In this document: piece by piece, positions 47,915 to 56,851 of the stretch | How positions within the stretch are numbered: the first letter of the stretch is position 1 | How the letters are laid out: every line of letters starts with the position of its first letter | Source of the DNA: Nocardioides_C sp963700955 | Lineage (GTDB): Bacteria; Actinomycetota; Actinomycetes; Propionibacteriales; Nocardioidaceae | Reading direction: 5' to 3' | Length of the DNA: 64,000 bases | Assembly (NCBI GenBank): GCA_963700955.1 | Contig: CAVOZH010000004.1 | Span: 682,001 to 746,000 of the forward strand | The notes under the pieces: model-generated | Seen by the model: the letters and a program-made list of their open reading frames with translations, nothing else | Told to the model about the DNA's origin: nothing | Database searches by the model: none | Position numbers and translations under genes: made by a program

Positions 47915-48927
47915 CGCACTGCCTCCGCGAAGGTCTCGTCGTCGAAGTCGTCGCCGGGCTGCTCGGCCGGCGTCTGGTCATCGCGGTCCTCGGCCCGGTG
48001 GCCGGTCAGGTGGAGGAAGACGTCGTCGAGGCTGGGCCGCTTCAGACCGAGGTCGTCCACCTGGATCCCGCTCGCCGCGAGCACCTCACCGATCCGCGCC
48101 ATGTCCGCGAGGCCGTCGGCCTGGGCAGTGATCCGCCGGGCCGAGGGCTCGACATGGACCTCGGGCGCGCACGACCGGACGAGCTCGCTCGCCCTGACGA
48201 GGTCGGTGGCGTCGGTGAGGGTCACCACGACGCTCGCACGGCCCGCCCGGTCCTTGAGCTGGGTCGGCGTGCCCGCCGCGATCACTCTCCCCCGGTCGAT
48301 CACGACGATGTCGTCGGCGAGATGGTCGGCCTCCTCGAGGTACTGCGTCGTCAGCAACAGCGTGGTGCCGTCGCGGACCAGGCCGCGAAGGACGTCCCAG
48401 AGCTCAGAGCGGCTCCGCGGGTCGAGGCCGGTGGTCGGCTCGTCGAGGAACAGCACCGGCGGCGCGGCGATCAGGCTGACGGCGAGGTCGAGGCGCCTGC
48501 GCATGCCGCCGGAGTAGGTCTTGACCGTCCGGTTGGCCGCGTCGCTCAGGGAGAACCGCTCGAGCAGGCTGTCGGTGACCTCGGCGACATAGCGACGGGA
48601 CAAGCCCGACAGCCGCCCGATCAGGCGGAGGTTCTCCCGAGCGGTCAGCAGCTCATCGACCGTGGCGGCCTGACCGGTCAGTCCCATGCTGCGGCGCACC
48701 GCGTCGGGCTCCTTGACCACGTCGTGCCCGGCCACACGGCCGGTGCCGCTGGTGGGGACGGACAGGGTCGTGAGCATCCGGACTGTCGTGGTCTTGCCCG
48801 CTCCGTTGGGCCCGAGCAGGCCGAGGACGGTGCCTTGCGGGACAACGAAGCTGACGTTGTCGACAGCGGTGTTGTCCCCGAACCGCTTGACGAGATCGAC
48901 GGCCTCCACGGCCGGTTGTGATGACAT
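47911..48927 (-). CDS. ABC exporter ATP-binding protein, DrrA-like
   Basis: ATPase partner of the DrrB-like permease, 338 aa. Walker A is LGPNGAGKTTTVRML, the signature is YSGGMRRRLD and Walker B is VLFLDEPTTGLD. The C-terminal extension of about 100 residues, with LKRPSLDDVFLHLTGH, is characteristic of DrrA. The start ATG 48927 is supported by TAGGGT seven bases upstream; an in-frame codon at 48984 lies beyond the promoter. Confidence 0.9.
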   Translation of the reverse strand: MSSQPAVEAVDLVKRFGDNTAVDNVSFVVPQGTVLGLLGPNGAGKTTTVRMLTTLSVPTSGTGRVAGHDVVKEPDAVRRSMGLTGQAATVDELLTARENLRLIGRLSGLSRRYVAEVTDSLLERFSLSDAANRTVKTYSGGMRRRLDLAVSLIAAPPVLFLDEPTTGLDPRSRSELWDVLRGLVRDGTTLLLTTQYLEEADHLADDIVVIDRGRVIAAGTPTQLKDRAGRASVVVTLTDATDLVRASELVRSCAPEVHVEPSARRITAQADGLADMARIGEVLAASGIQVDDLGLKRPSLDDVFLHLTGHRAEDRDDQTPAEQPGDDFDDETFAEAVR

Positions 48928-48934
48928 GGGCTCC

Positions 48935-48940
48935 ACCCTA
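48935..48940 (-). promoter_or_regulatory. -10 element of the drug exporter operon (leaderless)
   Basis: TAGGGT on the minus strand, 7 nt before ATG 48927. Confidence 0.55.
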
Positions 48941-49070
48941 GATTCCTGGACCGACAGTTTCGAAAGGCTTTTCTGGCCTGCCAACTACTGACTGCCGAAA
49001 CCGCCAGAACTCATTGGTGAGCCGCTCCTGCCATCGGCGTTCGGGTGGACGGTGGACTCCCGGCTGCGCG

Positions 49071-49508
49071 CTAGGCGGACTCCCCCGCGATCCGCACCTC
49101 GACCGGCGTGCCCATCTCCACCGTGCGGCTGACGCTGCACAGACGGTCGTGGGACTGCTGGACGGCACGCTCGAGCACTCCACGAGCGGCGTCGCCCTCG
49201 TCGCCCTCCGGGAAGTCGATGTCGAAGGTCATCGAGATCCCGGTGATGTGGTTCTTGCCCGTCTCGTCGCGCGCCTTCTCCCCCTCGATGTGCATCGTGA
49301 AGGAGTCCGGCTCCGCGCGCTTGCCCGTGATGAAGTCGACATCGACACCGCTGCAGCCGGCGATCGCGGTGAGCAGGAGCTCGACCGGCGTGAACGTCTT
49401 CTCGCCGTCGTGGCTGAACACCATCTTCACGCCGTGGCGGTTGACGGCCTCGTAGACGCCCCTGCTGGTGCGGGTGATGTCGACTGTGCGCAGGTTGTCC
49501 TGGGTCAT
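49071..49508 (-). CDS. OsmC family protein
   Basis: Protein of 145 aa from the OsmC/Ohr fold, thiol peroxidases that reduce organic hydroperoxides. The first region, GEKTFTPVELLLTAIAGCSGVDVDFI, contains one cysteine at the expected place. The second cysteine is in SHDRLCSVSRTVEMGTPV. Both redox positions are thus present. There are 40 bases between it and the divergent flavin reductase gene. Confidence 0.88.
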   Translation of the reverse strand: MTQDNLRTVDITRTSRGVYEAVNRHGVKMVFSHDGEKTFTPVELLLTAIAGCSGVDVDFITGKRAEPDSFTMHIEGEKARDETGKNHITGISMTFDIDFPEGDEGDAARGVLERAVQQSHDRLCSVSRTVEMGTPVEVRIAGESA

Positions 49509-49536
49509 GGCTGAACTCTGTCACAACGCCCACGCC

Positions 49537-49542
49537 TACGAT
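49537..49542 (+). promoter_or_regulatory. -10 element of the flavin reductase gene (leaderless)
   Basis: TACGAT, 6 nt before ATG 49549. Confidence 0.5.
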
Positions 49543-49548
49543 CGGGGC

Positions 49549-50151
49549 ATGCGCGCCGACTTCTCCGTCACCGACCCCGACGTGAACCCCTACCGGCTGC
49601 TGACCGCCGTGGTCGTCCCGCGCCCGATCGCGTGGGTGTCGACGGTCTCCGAAGCCGGCGTCGTGAACCTGGCACCCCACTCGTTCTACACGGTGGCCTG
49701 TGCCCGGCCTCCGATCGTGCAGTTCTCGTCAGTCGGGAAGAAGGACACCCTGCGCAACGTGCTCGCCACCGGCGAGTTCGTCGTCAACCTCAGCCCCGCT
49801 CCCCTGCTCCAGCAGGTCAACAACTGCGCGGCCCGGTTCGCACCTGACCACAGCGAGGTGGACGCGCTCGGGATCACGATGGAGCCCAGCGTCACGGTGC
49901 GTCCACCCCGGGTCGCCGCCTCGCCGGTGTCCATCGAGTGCACTGTCCACAGCACCAACGAGCTCGGGGACTCGACCGTCGTCCTCGGCGACGTCCGGTT
50001 GATCTCGGTGGCCGAGGAGGTCCTTGTGGACGGCCATCCGGAGTTCGCGCTGCTCGACCCTCTCGCGCGGCTGGGCAAGGAGGAATGGGCACTGCACGCC
50101 GAGGTGGTGTCGGTGCCGCGACCGGCACGCCCCGAGGACATCCGCACCTGA
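49549..50151 (+). CDS. Flavin reductase family protein
   Basis: FMN-binding split-barrel protein of 200 aa. YRLLTAVVVPRPIAWVSTVSEAGVVNLAPHSFYTVACARPP (read in parts) is the classic flavin reductase/DIM6-NTAB N-terminal region, and KDTLRNVLATGEFVVNL follows. It would reduce flavin with NAD(P)H or act as an FMN-dependent reductase for an unknown partner. It lies 22 bases before the oxidoreductase gene on the same strand, so the two are likely one transcript. Confidence 0.88.
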   Translation: MRADFSVTDPDVNPYRLLTAVVVPRPIAWVSTVSEAGVVNLAPHSFYTVACARPPIVQFSSVGKKDTLRNVLATGEFVVNLSPAPLLQQVNNCAARFAPDHSEVDALGITMEPSVTVRPPRVAASPVSIECTVHSTNELGDSTVVLGDVRLISVAEEVLVDGHPEFALLDPLARLGKEEWALHAEVVSVPRPARPEDIRT

Positions 50152-50173
50152 GTCGCCTGGGAGGATCGCCCAC

Positions 50174-51178
50174 ATGAGCGAGACCACCCACCAGATCCGC
50201 CTCGTGTCCCGCCCGACCGGCTGGCCGACCCACGACAACTTCGAGCTCGTCGAGGTCGACGTACCTCCGCTCCAGCCAGGGCAGGTGCTGGTCCGGAACA
50301 CCGTGATGTCCGTCGATCCCTACATGCGTGGGCGGATGAACGACACCAGGTCCTACGTCCCTCCCTTCCAGCTCGGGGCCCCTCTGGACGGCGGCGCGGT
50401 CGGTGAGGTGGTGGCCTCCGAGTCGGAGAAGGTCGTGGTCGGAGACGTCGTCCAGCACCAGCTTGGCTGGCGTGAGCACGCCGTCGTCGACGCCCGTCAG
50501 GTTCGACGGATCGACACCTCGGCGGTCCCGGCGTCGGCGTACCTCGGCGTGCTCGGCATGCCGGGCCTGACGGCATACGTCGGGCTCACCCGTATCGCCC
50601 AGGTGAAGGAGGGTGACACCGTCTTCGTGTCCGGAGCAGCCGGGGCGGTTGGCGGCCTGGCCGGCCAGCTCGCCCGCAACCTCGGCGCAGCCCGGGTCGT
50701 CGGCTCCGCGGGGTCGCCGGAGAAGATCTCGTACGTCGTCGACGAGCTCGGCTTCGACGCCGGGTTCGACTACCACGAGGAGTCGGTCGCCCGGCAGCTG
50801 CGCAGACACGCGCCCGACGGCGTCGACGTGTACTTCGACAACGTCGGCGGTGACCACCTCGAGGGCGCGATCGCGAACATGAAGGACTTCGGCCGGATCG
50901 CCCTGTGCGGCGCGATCGCGAACTACAACGCGACGGAGGCGTCGCCCGGCCCGCGCAACATGTGGCTGGTCGTCACTCGTCGTCTGCGGCTCCAGGGGTT
51001 CATCGTGACCGACCACAACGACCTCGCCAAGGAGTACTTCACCGCGGCGTCGACGTGGATCCGCGAGGGGCGGCTGAAGTTCAAGGAGACCTACGTCGAC
51101 GGGCTCGACCACGCCGTGGACGCCTTCTTGGACCTCCAGCGCGGGGGCAACATCGGCAAGATGCTCGTCAGGCTGTAA
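50174..51178 (+). CDS. NADP-dependent zinc-free oxidoreductase, MDR superfamily
   Basis: Medium-chain reductase of 334 aa related to leukotriene B4 dehydrogenase / prostaglandin reductase and E. coli CurA. NTVMSVDPYMRGRMND is the substrate-loop signature. The NADP site is TVFVSGAAGAVGGLAGQLARNLGA, and VYFDNVGGDHLEGAI follows. Zinc ligands are absent. Such enzymes reduce the double bond of alpha,beta-unsaturated carbonyls using NADPH. ATG 50174 follows GGGAGGATC. Confidence 0.9.
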   Translation: MSETTHQIRLVSRPTGWPTHDNFELVEVDVPPLQPGQVLVRNTVMSVDPYMRGRMNDTRSYVPPFQLGAPLDGGAVGEVVASESEKVVVGDVVQHQLGWREHAVVDARQVRRIDTSAVPASAYLGVLGMPGLTAYVGLTRIAQVKEGDTVFVSGAAGAVGGLAGQLARNLGAARVVGSAGSPEKISYVVDELGFDAGFDYHEESVARQLRRHAPDGVDVYFDNVGGDHLEGAIANMKDFGRIALCGAIANYNATEASPGPRNMWLVVTRRLRLQGFIVTDHNDLAKEYFTAASTWIREGRLKFKETYVDGLDHAVDAFLDLQRGGNIGKMLVRL

Positions 51179-51190
51179 CCGGCCGCGACC

Positions 51191-53506
51191 TCACCCGTCG
51201 GTCGGGGTGGCGACCTCTTCTGCCGCCGCCGGGCGCCGCAGCTCCTCGCCCAGCCACTCCCGGTTCTCGGCGAGCATCCGGCCGACCTCCTCGGCGGTGT
51301 CGGGACGGCTGAACAAGGATCCCTGTGCGAGGTCGCAGCCGATGCCGACGAGAGCCTCGAGCTGGCCGATCCGTGCCACACCCTCTGCCCCGATGCGGAT
51401 CCCCAGAGCAGCGGCCATCGCGGACATCGCGCCCACGAGGTCCGCCGCACCAGGGTCGGAACCCAGGTCCGCAACGAACCCCCTGTCGACCTTGATGAAG
51501 TCCCAGGGGATGCGGGCCAGGTGCGCCATCGACGACCAGCCTGCGCCGAACCCGTCGAGGACAAGTCGCACGCCCATGGCGTGGAGCTGGTGCAGTGAGG
51601 CGACGCTGAGCTCGTCGAGCGGGGTGTTCTGGGTGACCTCGACGCACAGCGCGTCGGCAGGTGCGCCGGAGTCGGCCAGCGCCTGGAGCACCATGTTGAA
51701 GACGCTCCCCGCAGCGAGCTGGGTCGCAGACACGTTCACCGAGACGCACAGCCTGCGGCCGGACTGCTCCACCCACCGCTGCTGCGCTCCCAACGACTGC
51801 CTGAGCACCGTCTCGAAGATCCGGTCGCCCCACCCCAGCACCTCGACAGCGGTCAGGAACCGCTCCGCGTCGAGGATGCCGAGCTCGGGGTGCCGCCACC
51901 GCAGCGTCGCCTCGACCGCCGCCATCCTCCCGGTCGTGAGGTCGATGACCGGCTGGAAGTAGCAGACCAGCTGCCCCTCCTCGAACGCCGCCGGCAGGTC
52001 GTCCTCGGTGCGGATCTGCGCGTGTGCGCGACTGCGGAAGGACTCGTCGGCGACGACGACCTGACCGCGTCCACGCCGCTTGGCCTGATAGAGCGCCGCA
52101 TCGGCGACCTGGAACAGCGCGTCGACGGTCTCTCCCGGCTCGGCGACAGCGGCGCCGACCGACATGGAGGGGCGAACCTCGCGGCGGTGCTCCAGCACCA
52201 CCGGACGGGCGACCGTGTCCATGACGCGACGGGCCACGTGACGGAGGGCGGCCTCGTCCACGTCGCGCAGCACCACCACGAACTCGTCCCCACTGATCCG
52301 AGCCACCAGGTCCTCGGGCCGGACGCTGCCGCGCAGCCGCTCGGCGACCTGCACGAGCAGCTCGTCACCACCCTTGTGGCCCATCCGGTCGTTGACGGCC
52401 TTGAGCCGGTCGACGTCGCAGACCAGGAGACCCGTGGTCCGCCCGTCGGCCGACGCCCGGCAGGGTGTATCGAGGGCCTCGGCGAACCCCCGGCGGTTGG
52501 CGAGCCCGGTGAGCGCGTCGTGCGTGGCCTGGTGTCGCAGGACGTCCTCGATCTGGCGACGGTCGCTCAGGTCGCTGGCGACTGCTGCCAGAAGCAGGGA
52601 GAACGACACCGTGATCACCAGGAAGACCTGGAGCAACGTGACAGCGTGCGCGTCCGGCCCCGCGGCGAGAGCGAACGGGCCCAGCCCGATCCCTGTGCAG
52701 CCGCTGGCGATCACGGCCACGCCCAGCGACATCCAAGCCGTCCCCCGTGTGCCGAATCGAAGAGCAGCCCAGGCGAAGAAGGGGATCAGCAGGTACGGCA
52801 TCGTGACCATCCACGAGCCGCCGATCGCTGTGAACACTGCCGCCGAGGACAGACCGGTCGCGACCACCAGTGCGACGAGCTCCTTGGTTGCCCGCCGCCT
52901 CGCGCCGCCGGCGCCGAGCAGCAAGGGCGCCACCACGAGCACTCCGAGTGCGTCTCCGAGGAAGTACCTGGTCCACAGCTCCCCGAACTCGCCGACACCC
53001 GCACTGGATGCCACGGCCGCCACCGTCGACCCGAGAACCGGGCCGGCGACGACGCCGAGGCAGACGAAGAGCAGCAACGGCCGGACCGGGGCAAGGTCGC
53101 CGTCGTGGTTTCCGGCCCGGCGCAGCAGCAGGGCGGCGACGAAGGGCGCCATGACGTTGCCCAGCGTCCAACCGAGGCTGGCCCCCAGCGGGTAGTTCCA
53201 TGCGAGGTCGCCGGCGAGCTCGGCGAGCGCGACCGCGCCCAGTACCCAGCCCCAGCTCCGCGTGGAGGTCAGCATCAGCACGGCCAGGCTCAACCCTGCA
53301 GACGGCCAGAGGCCGGCCCCACCCGCGAGTGGCCCGGCGAGCGCCATCACGATCTGCGACAGCGTCAGGCACGCCAGGCCGACCGAGACGAAGAGCACGG
53401 GCCCTTCCGCAGCGGCCAGCCATCCAGCCAACCACGAAGGTCCAGGTCGGCTCTCCCGCGCGCCCGCGGAGCCGCGTGCTGGTGTGTCGCTCTCCCTGCT
53501 CGGCAT
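51191..53506 (-). CDS. MASE1-GGDEF-EAL protein with degenerate EAL domain
   Basis: Membrane protein of 771 aa in c-di-GMP signalling. Residues about 25-320 form a MASE1-like sensor with eight or so membrane spans. GGDEF: HDALTGLANRRGF and a core motif reading SGDEF in VARISGDEFVVV. EAL: the signature reads EAT (AVEATLRWRHP), the metal-binding ITES-type motif reads VEVTQNTP, and DDFGTG reads DGFGAG. Lys in FIKVDRGF and AEGV remain. The EAL domain has lost key metal-binding acidic residues, so phosphodiesterase activity is unlikely and it may instead bind c-di-GMP. ATG 53506 has GATACT upstream. Confidence 0.87.
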   Translation of the reverse strand: MPSRESDTPARGSAGARESRPGPSWLAGWLAAAEGPVLFVSVGLACLTLSQIVMALAGPLAGGAGLWPSAGLSLAVLMLTSTRSWGWVLGAVALAELAGDLAWNYPLGASLGWTLGNVMAPFVAALLLRRAGNHDGDLAPVRPLLLFVCLGVVAGPVLGSTVAAVASSAGVGEFGELWTRYFLGDALGVLVVAPLLLGAGGARRRATKELVALVVATGLSSAAVFTAIGGSWMVTMPYLLIPFFAWAALRFGTRGTAWMSLGVAVIASGCTGIGLGPFALAAGPDAHAVTLLQVFLVITVSFSLLLAAVASDLSDRRQIEDVLRHQATHDALTGLANRRGFAEALDTPCRASADGRTTGLLVCDVDRLKAVNDRMGHKGGDELLVQVAERLRGSVRPEDLVARISGDEFVVVLRDVDEAALRHVARRVMDTVARPVVLEHRREVRPSMSVGAAVAEPGETVDALFQVADAALYQAKRRGRGQVVVADESFRSRAHAQIRTEDDLPAAFEEGQLVCYFQPVIDLTTGRMAAVEATLRWRHPELGILDAERFLTAVEVLGWGDRIFETVLRQSLGAQQRWVEQSGRRLCVSVNVSATQLAAGSVFNMVLQALADSGAPADALCVEVTQNTPLDELSVASLHQLHAMGVRLVLDGFGAGWSSMAHLARIPWDFIKVDRGFVADLGSDPGAADLVGAMSAMAAALGIRIGAEGVARIGQLEALVGIGCDLAQGSLFSRPDTAEEVGRMLAENREWLGEELRRPAAAEEVATPTDG

Positions 53507-53584
53507 GCCTGAGTATCGGAGTGCGCAGGACACGCCTTGAGGCCGGTACAGATAAAGGTTGCGCCGCGAGCCGTCCGGTCGGCC

Positions 53585-53590
53585 TAGGGT
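53585..53590 (+). promoter_or_regulatory. -10 element of pepN (leaderless)
   Basis: TAGGGT, 7 nt before ATG 53598. Confidence 0.55.
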
Positions 53591-53597
53591 GTCCCGC

Positions 53598-56057
53598 ATG
53601 GCCAGCCTCTCCCTCGACGAGTCCGTCCGCCGCGCCCAGCACGTCAGTGTGACGTCGTACGACGTCAGCCTCGACCTGGACACCGGGGACACCATGTTCA
53701 CCTCGACCACCCGGATGCGGTTCACCGTGCACGGCCCGGCCGACACTTTCGTGGATCTCAAGCCCAAGCAGCTCCGGAGCGTGCACCTCAACGGCGCTCC
53801 TCTCGACGTCGCCACCCTCGCGGACGGCCGTCTCCCCCTGCGTGGTCTCGACGGAGAGAACGAGCTCGTCGTGGAGGCCGTGATGGGCTACCGCAACGAT
53901 GGCGAGGGCCTGCACCGCGCGGTCGACCCGTCCGACGGCAAGCACTACACGTACGCCATGTCGTTCCTCGACGCGGCGCCGAGCATCTTCGCCTGCTTCG
54001 ACCAGCCGGACCTCAAGGCGCCGTACACCTTCCACGTCCGCGCGCCGCGCGAGTGGGTCGTGATCGGGAATGGCCGCGCGGAGGAGGTCGAGCCGGGCCA
54101 GTGGGAGCTCGCCACCACCGAGCCGCTCTCGACCTACTTCGTGACCCTCGTCGCAGGGCCCTACCACGTCGTCCGCAGCGAGCACGACGGGATCGCCCTC
54201 GGCCTGGAGTGCCGGGCGTCGCTGGCTCCGCACCTGGACCGGGACGCGGAGGAGATCCTCACGGTCACCGCTCAGTGCTTCGACGAGTTCCACCGTCTCT
54301 TCGGGGTGCGCTACGCGTTCGGCGACTACCACCAGGCGTTCGTCCCGGAGTTCAACGCCGGAGCGATGGAGAACCCCGGCTGTGTCACGTTCCGCGACCC
54401 ACTGGTGTTCACCTCGAAGGTGACGCGTGCCGAGCGCACCAACCGGGCGACCACCATCGCGCACGAGATGGCGCACCAGTGGTTCGGCGACCTGGTGACC
54501 CCTCGGTGGTGGGACGACCTCTGGCTCAACGAGTCGTTCGCGGAGTACATGGGCAACCGTGTGGCCCACGACGCGACCGAGTTCACCGACGCGCACGTCG
54601 ACACGGCCTTCGGCAGGAAGCGCTGGGGTCTCGAGTCGGACCAACGGCCGAGCACGCACCCGATCGCCGGCAACGGCGCGACCGACGCGATCGCCGCCCT
54701 CCAGGACTTCGACGGCATCAGCTACGCCAAGGGCTCGGCGGTCCTCAAGCAGCTCAACAACAACCTGGGGGACGACGTCTTCTTCGCCGGGGTCCGCGAG
54801 CACTTCGCGCGCCACCGCTTCGGCAACGCCACCATGCACGACCTCTTCGCCGCGTGGGAGGGCGCAGGTGCCGGTGACCTCTCGTCGTGGACCCAGGGGT
54901 GGCTGCGCACAGCCGGCGTCGACCTGATCAGCATCGACCGGAGCACCGAGCCTCCGTCCGTGCGCCGCGCGGCCCCCGAGGCGTACCCCGCGGAGCGCAG
55001 CCACGCCCTCTCGGTTGCCGTGTACGACGGGCAGGGTGGCTGGGCCCGGGAGGCCGTGACGGTCGGGTCGGAGCCGGCCGCCCTCTCCCCTGCAGCCTCG
55101 GGAGCGCCCGCCGTACTCGACCCGCTGGACCAGACCTGGGCGAGACTCACCCTCGACGACCTGACCCTCGAGGCCCTCCCGGGGCTCCTGCCGGGGATGG
55201 AGCCGCTGATGCGTGCGTCGGTGTGGAGCGCGGTGCGGGACCAGATCTCCAACGCGACTCTCGACCCCGAGACGGCTCTGACCCTGCTGGAGGCCGGCCT
55301 GCCGCACGAGGAGCAGGACATCGCCGTGGCTGCCCTGACGACGTTCGGCCTCGCCACGCTCGCCGACCGGGTCCATCCCGAACCGGACGACGCCGCCAGC
55401 AGGTTCCATGCTGCCGCCCTGGCACGGCTCTCCACGGCCGCTGCTGGGTCGGGAGTGCAGCTCGCGGCGCTGCGGGCGGCCATCGCGTCCGAGACGGCTC
55501 CGGAGACGCTGCGATCCTGGCTCGACGGCAGTGAGCTCCCCGAGGGAGTCGAGGCGGATCTCAACCTGCGTTGGCGCATCCTCGTGAGGCTGGCCGCCCT
55601 CGGCGGCGTCGATCGCCACGAGCTCGCTGACTGGCTCGAGCGCGAGCGCACCACTCAGGCCGCGGTGGACCACGTGCAGGCACTCTCCGCGATCCCCGAC
55701 GCAGAGGCCAAGGCGTTCGCCTGGGCGCACTTCACCGGCGAGAGAGAAGCGTCGAACTACGAGATCGAGGCAGCCGGGCGTGGCATGTGGCAGACCGGCC
55801 AGGAGGCGCTGACCAAGGACTACGTCGAGCGCTACTTCGCCGAGCTGCCCGGCACGGTGAAGGTCCGCTCCGGATGGGTCCTCGCAGATGCGGCCCGCGA
55901 CTTCTTCCCGCGGTTGGCCGTGGCGGGCGCAACCGTCGAGCAGGCGCAGGTGCTGATCGCCGACGAGTCACTCGACCTGAGTCTGCGGCGGGCCGTGGTG
56001 GACTCGACCGACGACCTCGTCAGGGCGCTGCGCGTCCGCGAGAGGTTCTGGGCTTGA
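53598..56057 (+). CDS. pepN: Aminopeptidase N, M1 family zinc metallopeptidase
   Basis: Cytoplasmic aminopeptidase of 819 aa that removes N-terminal residues from peptides, including those made by the proteasome. The substrate-binding GAMEN motif is in EFNAGAMENPGCVTF. The zinc motif is HEMAHQW with the distant Glu in WLNESFAEYM (HExxHx18E). The catalytic Tyr is near DFDGISYAKGSAVLKQL. The C-terminal ERAP1-like helical domain fills residues about 510-819. The 3' end overlaps the convergent PAP2 gene by 38 bases. Confidence 0.95.
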   Translation: MASLSLDESVRRAQHVSVTSYDVSLDLDTGDTMFTSTTRMRFTVHGPADTFVDLKPKQLRSVHLNGAPLDVATLADGRLPLRGLDGENELVVEAVMGYRNDGEGLHRAVDPSDGKHYTYAMSFLDAAPSIFACFDQPDLKAPYTFHVRAPREWVVIGNGRAEEVEPGQWELATTEPLSTYFVTLVAGPYHVVRSEHDGIALGLECRASLAPHLDRDAEEILTVTAQCFDEFHRLFGVRYAFGDYHQAFVPEFNAGAMENPGCVTFRDPLVFTSKVTRAERTNRATTIAHEMAHQWFGDLVTPRWWDDLWLNESFAEYMGNRVAHDATEFTDAHVDTAFGRKRWGLESDQRPSTHPIAGNGATDAIAALQDFDGISYAKGSAVLKQLNNNLGDDVFFAGVREHFARHRFGNATMHDLFAAWEGAGAGDLSSWTQGWLRTAGVDLISIDRSTEPPSVRRAAPEAYPAERSHALSVAVYDGQGGWAREAVTVGSEPAALSPAASGAPAVLDPLDQTWARLTLDDLTLEALPGLLPGMEPLMRASVWSAVRDQISNATLDPETALTLLEAGLPHEEQDIAVAALTTFGLATLADRVHPEPDDAASRFHAAALARLSTAAAGSGVQLAALRAAIASETAPETLRSWLDGSELPEGVEADLNLRWRILVRLAALGGVDRHELADWLERERTTQAAVDHVQALSAIPDAEAKAFAWAHFTGEREASNYEIEAAGRGMWQTGQEALTKDYVERYFAELPGTVKVRSGWVLADAARDFFPRLAVAGATVEQAQVLIADESLDLSLRRAVVDSTDDLVRALRVRERFWA

Positions 56058-56826
56058 GTGACCTGAGCGCCACGTAGATCTCCCGGAGGCCCTCGCGGCC
56101 GCCGCGGGCGAGCACATGGGCGGGCAGCATCCGGTCGACGGTCGCGGTGAGCTCGAGGACGATGCCGCCGATGAGCAGCCCCGCGACCAGGTCGGCGAAC
56201 CAGTGCCAGTTCAGCGTCAGCGAGGTCACCACCATCGTGATCGAGAGGAAGCCGACGGCGCTCCACATCAGCACCCGGGCGCGACGGCTTGGCGCGGTGT
56301 AGTTGCTCAGCAGGTAGGCGGCAAGCCCGTAGACCAGCACGATGTTCGCGCTGTGCCCCGAGGGGTAGGCCATCCCGCCGGTGAAGAACGACGGGTCCGC
56401 GGTCCTGGGCCACGAGCGCCCGAAGCCCAGCTTCAAGATGAGCACCAGGAGGTTGAGCATGAACACAGATACCGCGGCGACGGCCACCGGCCGCCATGAC
56501 CTGGTGCGGCGGTAGACGTAGACCACCGTTGCCGCAAGGACCGGAAGCGCGAACGCACGCTGGCCCACGCGGTCGAGCACCCGCAGGAACGGGACCCACG
56601 ACTCGGGGGGCGGCGCCAGGTTGAAGTAGGCGTCGTACCGCACGAGAGGGCCCATGGCCAGGAGCGTGAAGGCCGCGAAGACGAGCGTGAGGAAGCCGGC
56701 GAGCGCAAAGCCCGAGGACACCGCCGACGTCCAGCCGTCGGAGTCTTCCCTCCCGCGCGTGAACACCCGTGCCTTCTCCTCGCCGTGCTGCCTCAGGAAC
56801 TCCCCCACGGCCGGCACTCGGCCCAC
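56020..56826 (-). CDS. PAP2 superfamily membrane phosphatase
   Basis: Polytopic acid-phosphatase-fold protein of 268 aa, acting on lipid phosphates such as phosphatidic acid or undecaprenyl diphosphate. Motif 1 is KLGFGRSWPR (KX6RP-like), motif 2 is GGMAYPSGHSANIVL (PSGH), and motif 3 is LNWHWFADLVAGLLIGG (His and Asp; the usual SRX5HX3D shows as H-X3-D). Five or six membrane helices surround them. GTG 56826 is chosen from the TATATT box upstream; GTG 56817 is also in frame. Confidence 0.82.
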   Translation of the reverse strand: MGRVPAVGEFLRQHGEEKARVFTRGREDSDGWTSAVSSGFALAGFLTLVFAAFTLLAMGPLVRYDAYFNLAPPPESWVPFLRVLDRVGQRAFALPVLAATVVYVYRRTRSWRPVAVAAVSVFMLNLLVLILKLGFGRSWPRTADPSFFTGGMAYPSGHSANIVLVYGLAAYLLSNYTAPSRRARVLMWSAVGFLSITMVVTSLTLNWHWFADLVAGLLIGGIVLELTATVDRMLPAHVLARGGREGLREIYVALRSLKPRTSRGRAAP

Positions 56827-56834
56827 CCGTGACA

Positions 56835-56844
56835 AATATAGGCT
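56835..56844. promoter_or_regulatory. Overlapping divergent -10 elements of the PAP2 and fdhD genes
   Basis: Minus strand TATATT (56840-56835) serves GTG 56826 at 8 nt. Plus strand TAGGCT (56839-56844) serves GTG 56852 at 7 nt. The two elements share bases, so the promoters probably cannot be occupied together. Confidence 0.5.
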
Positions 56845-56851
56845 GAACAGC

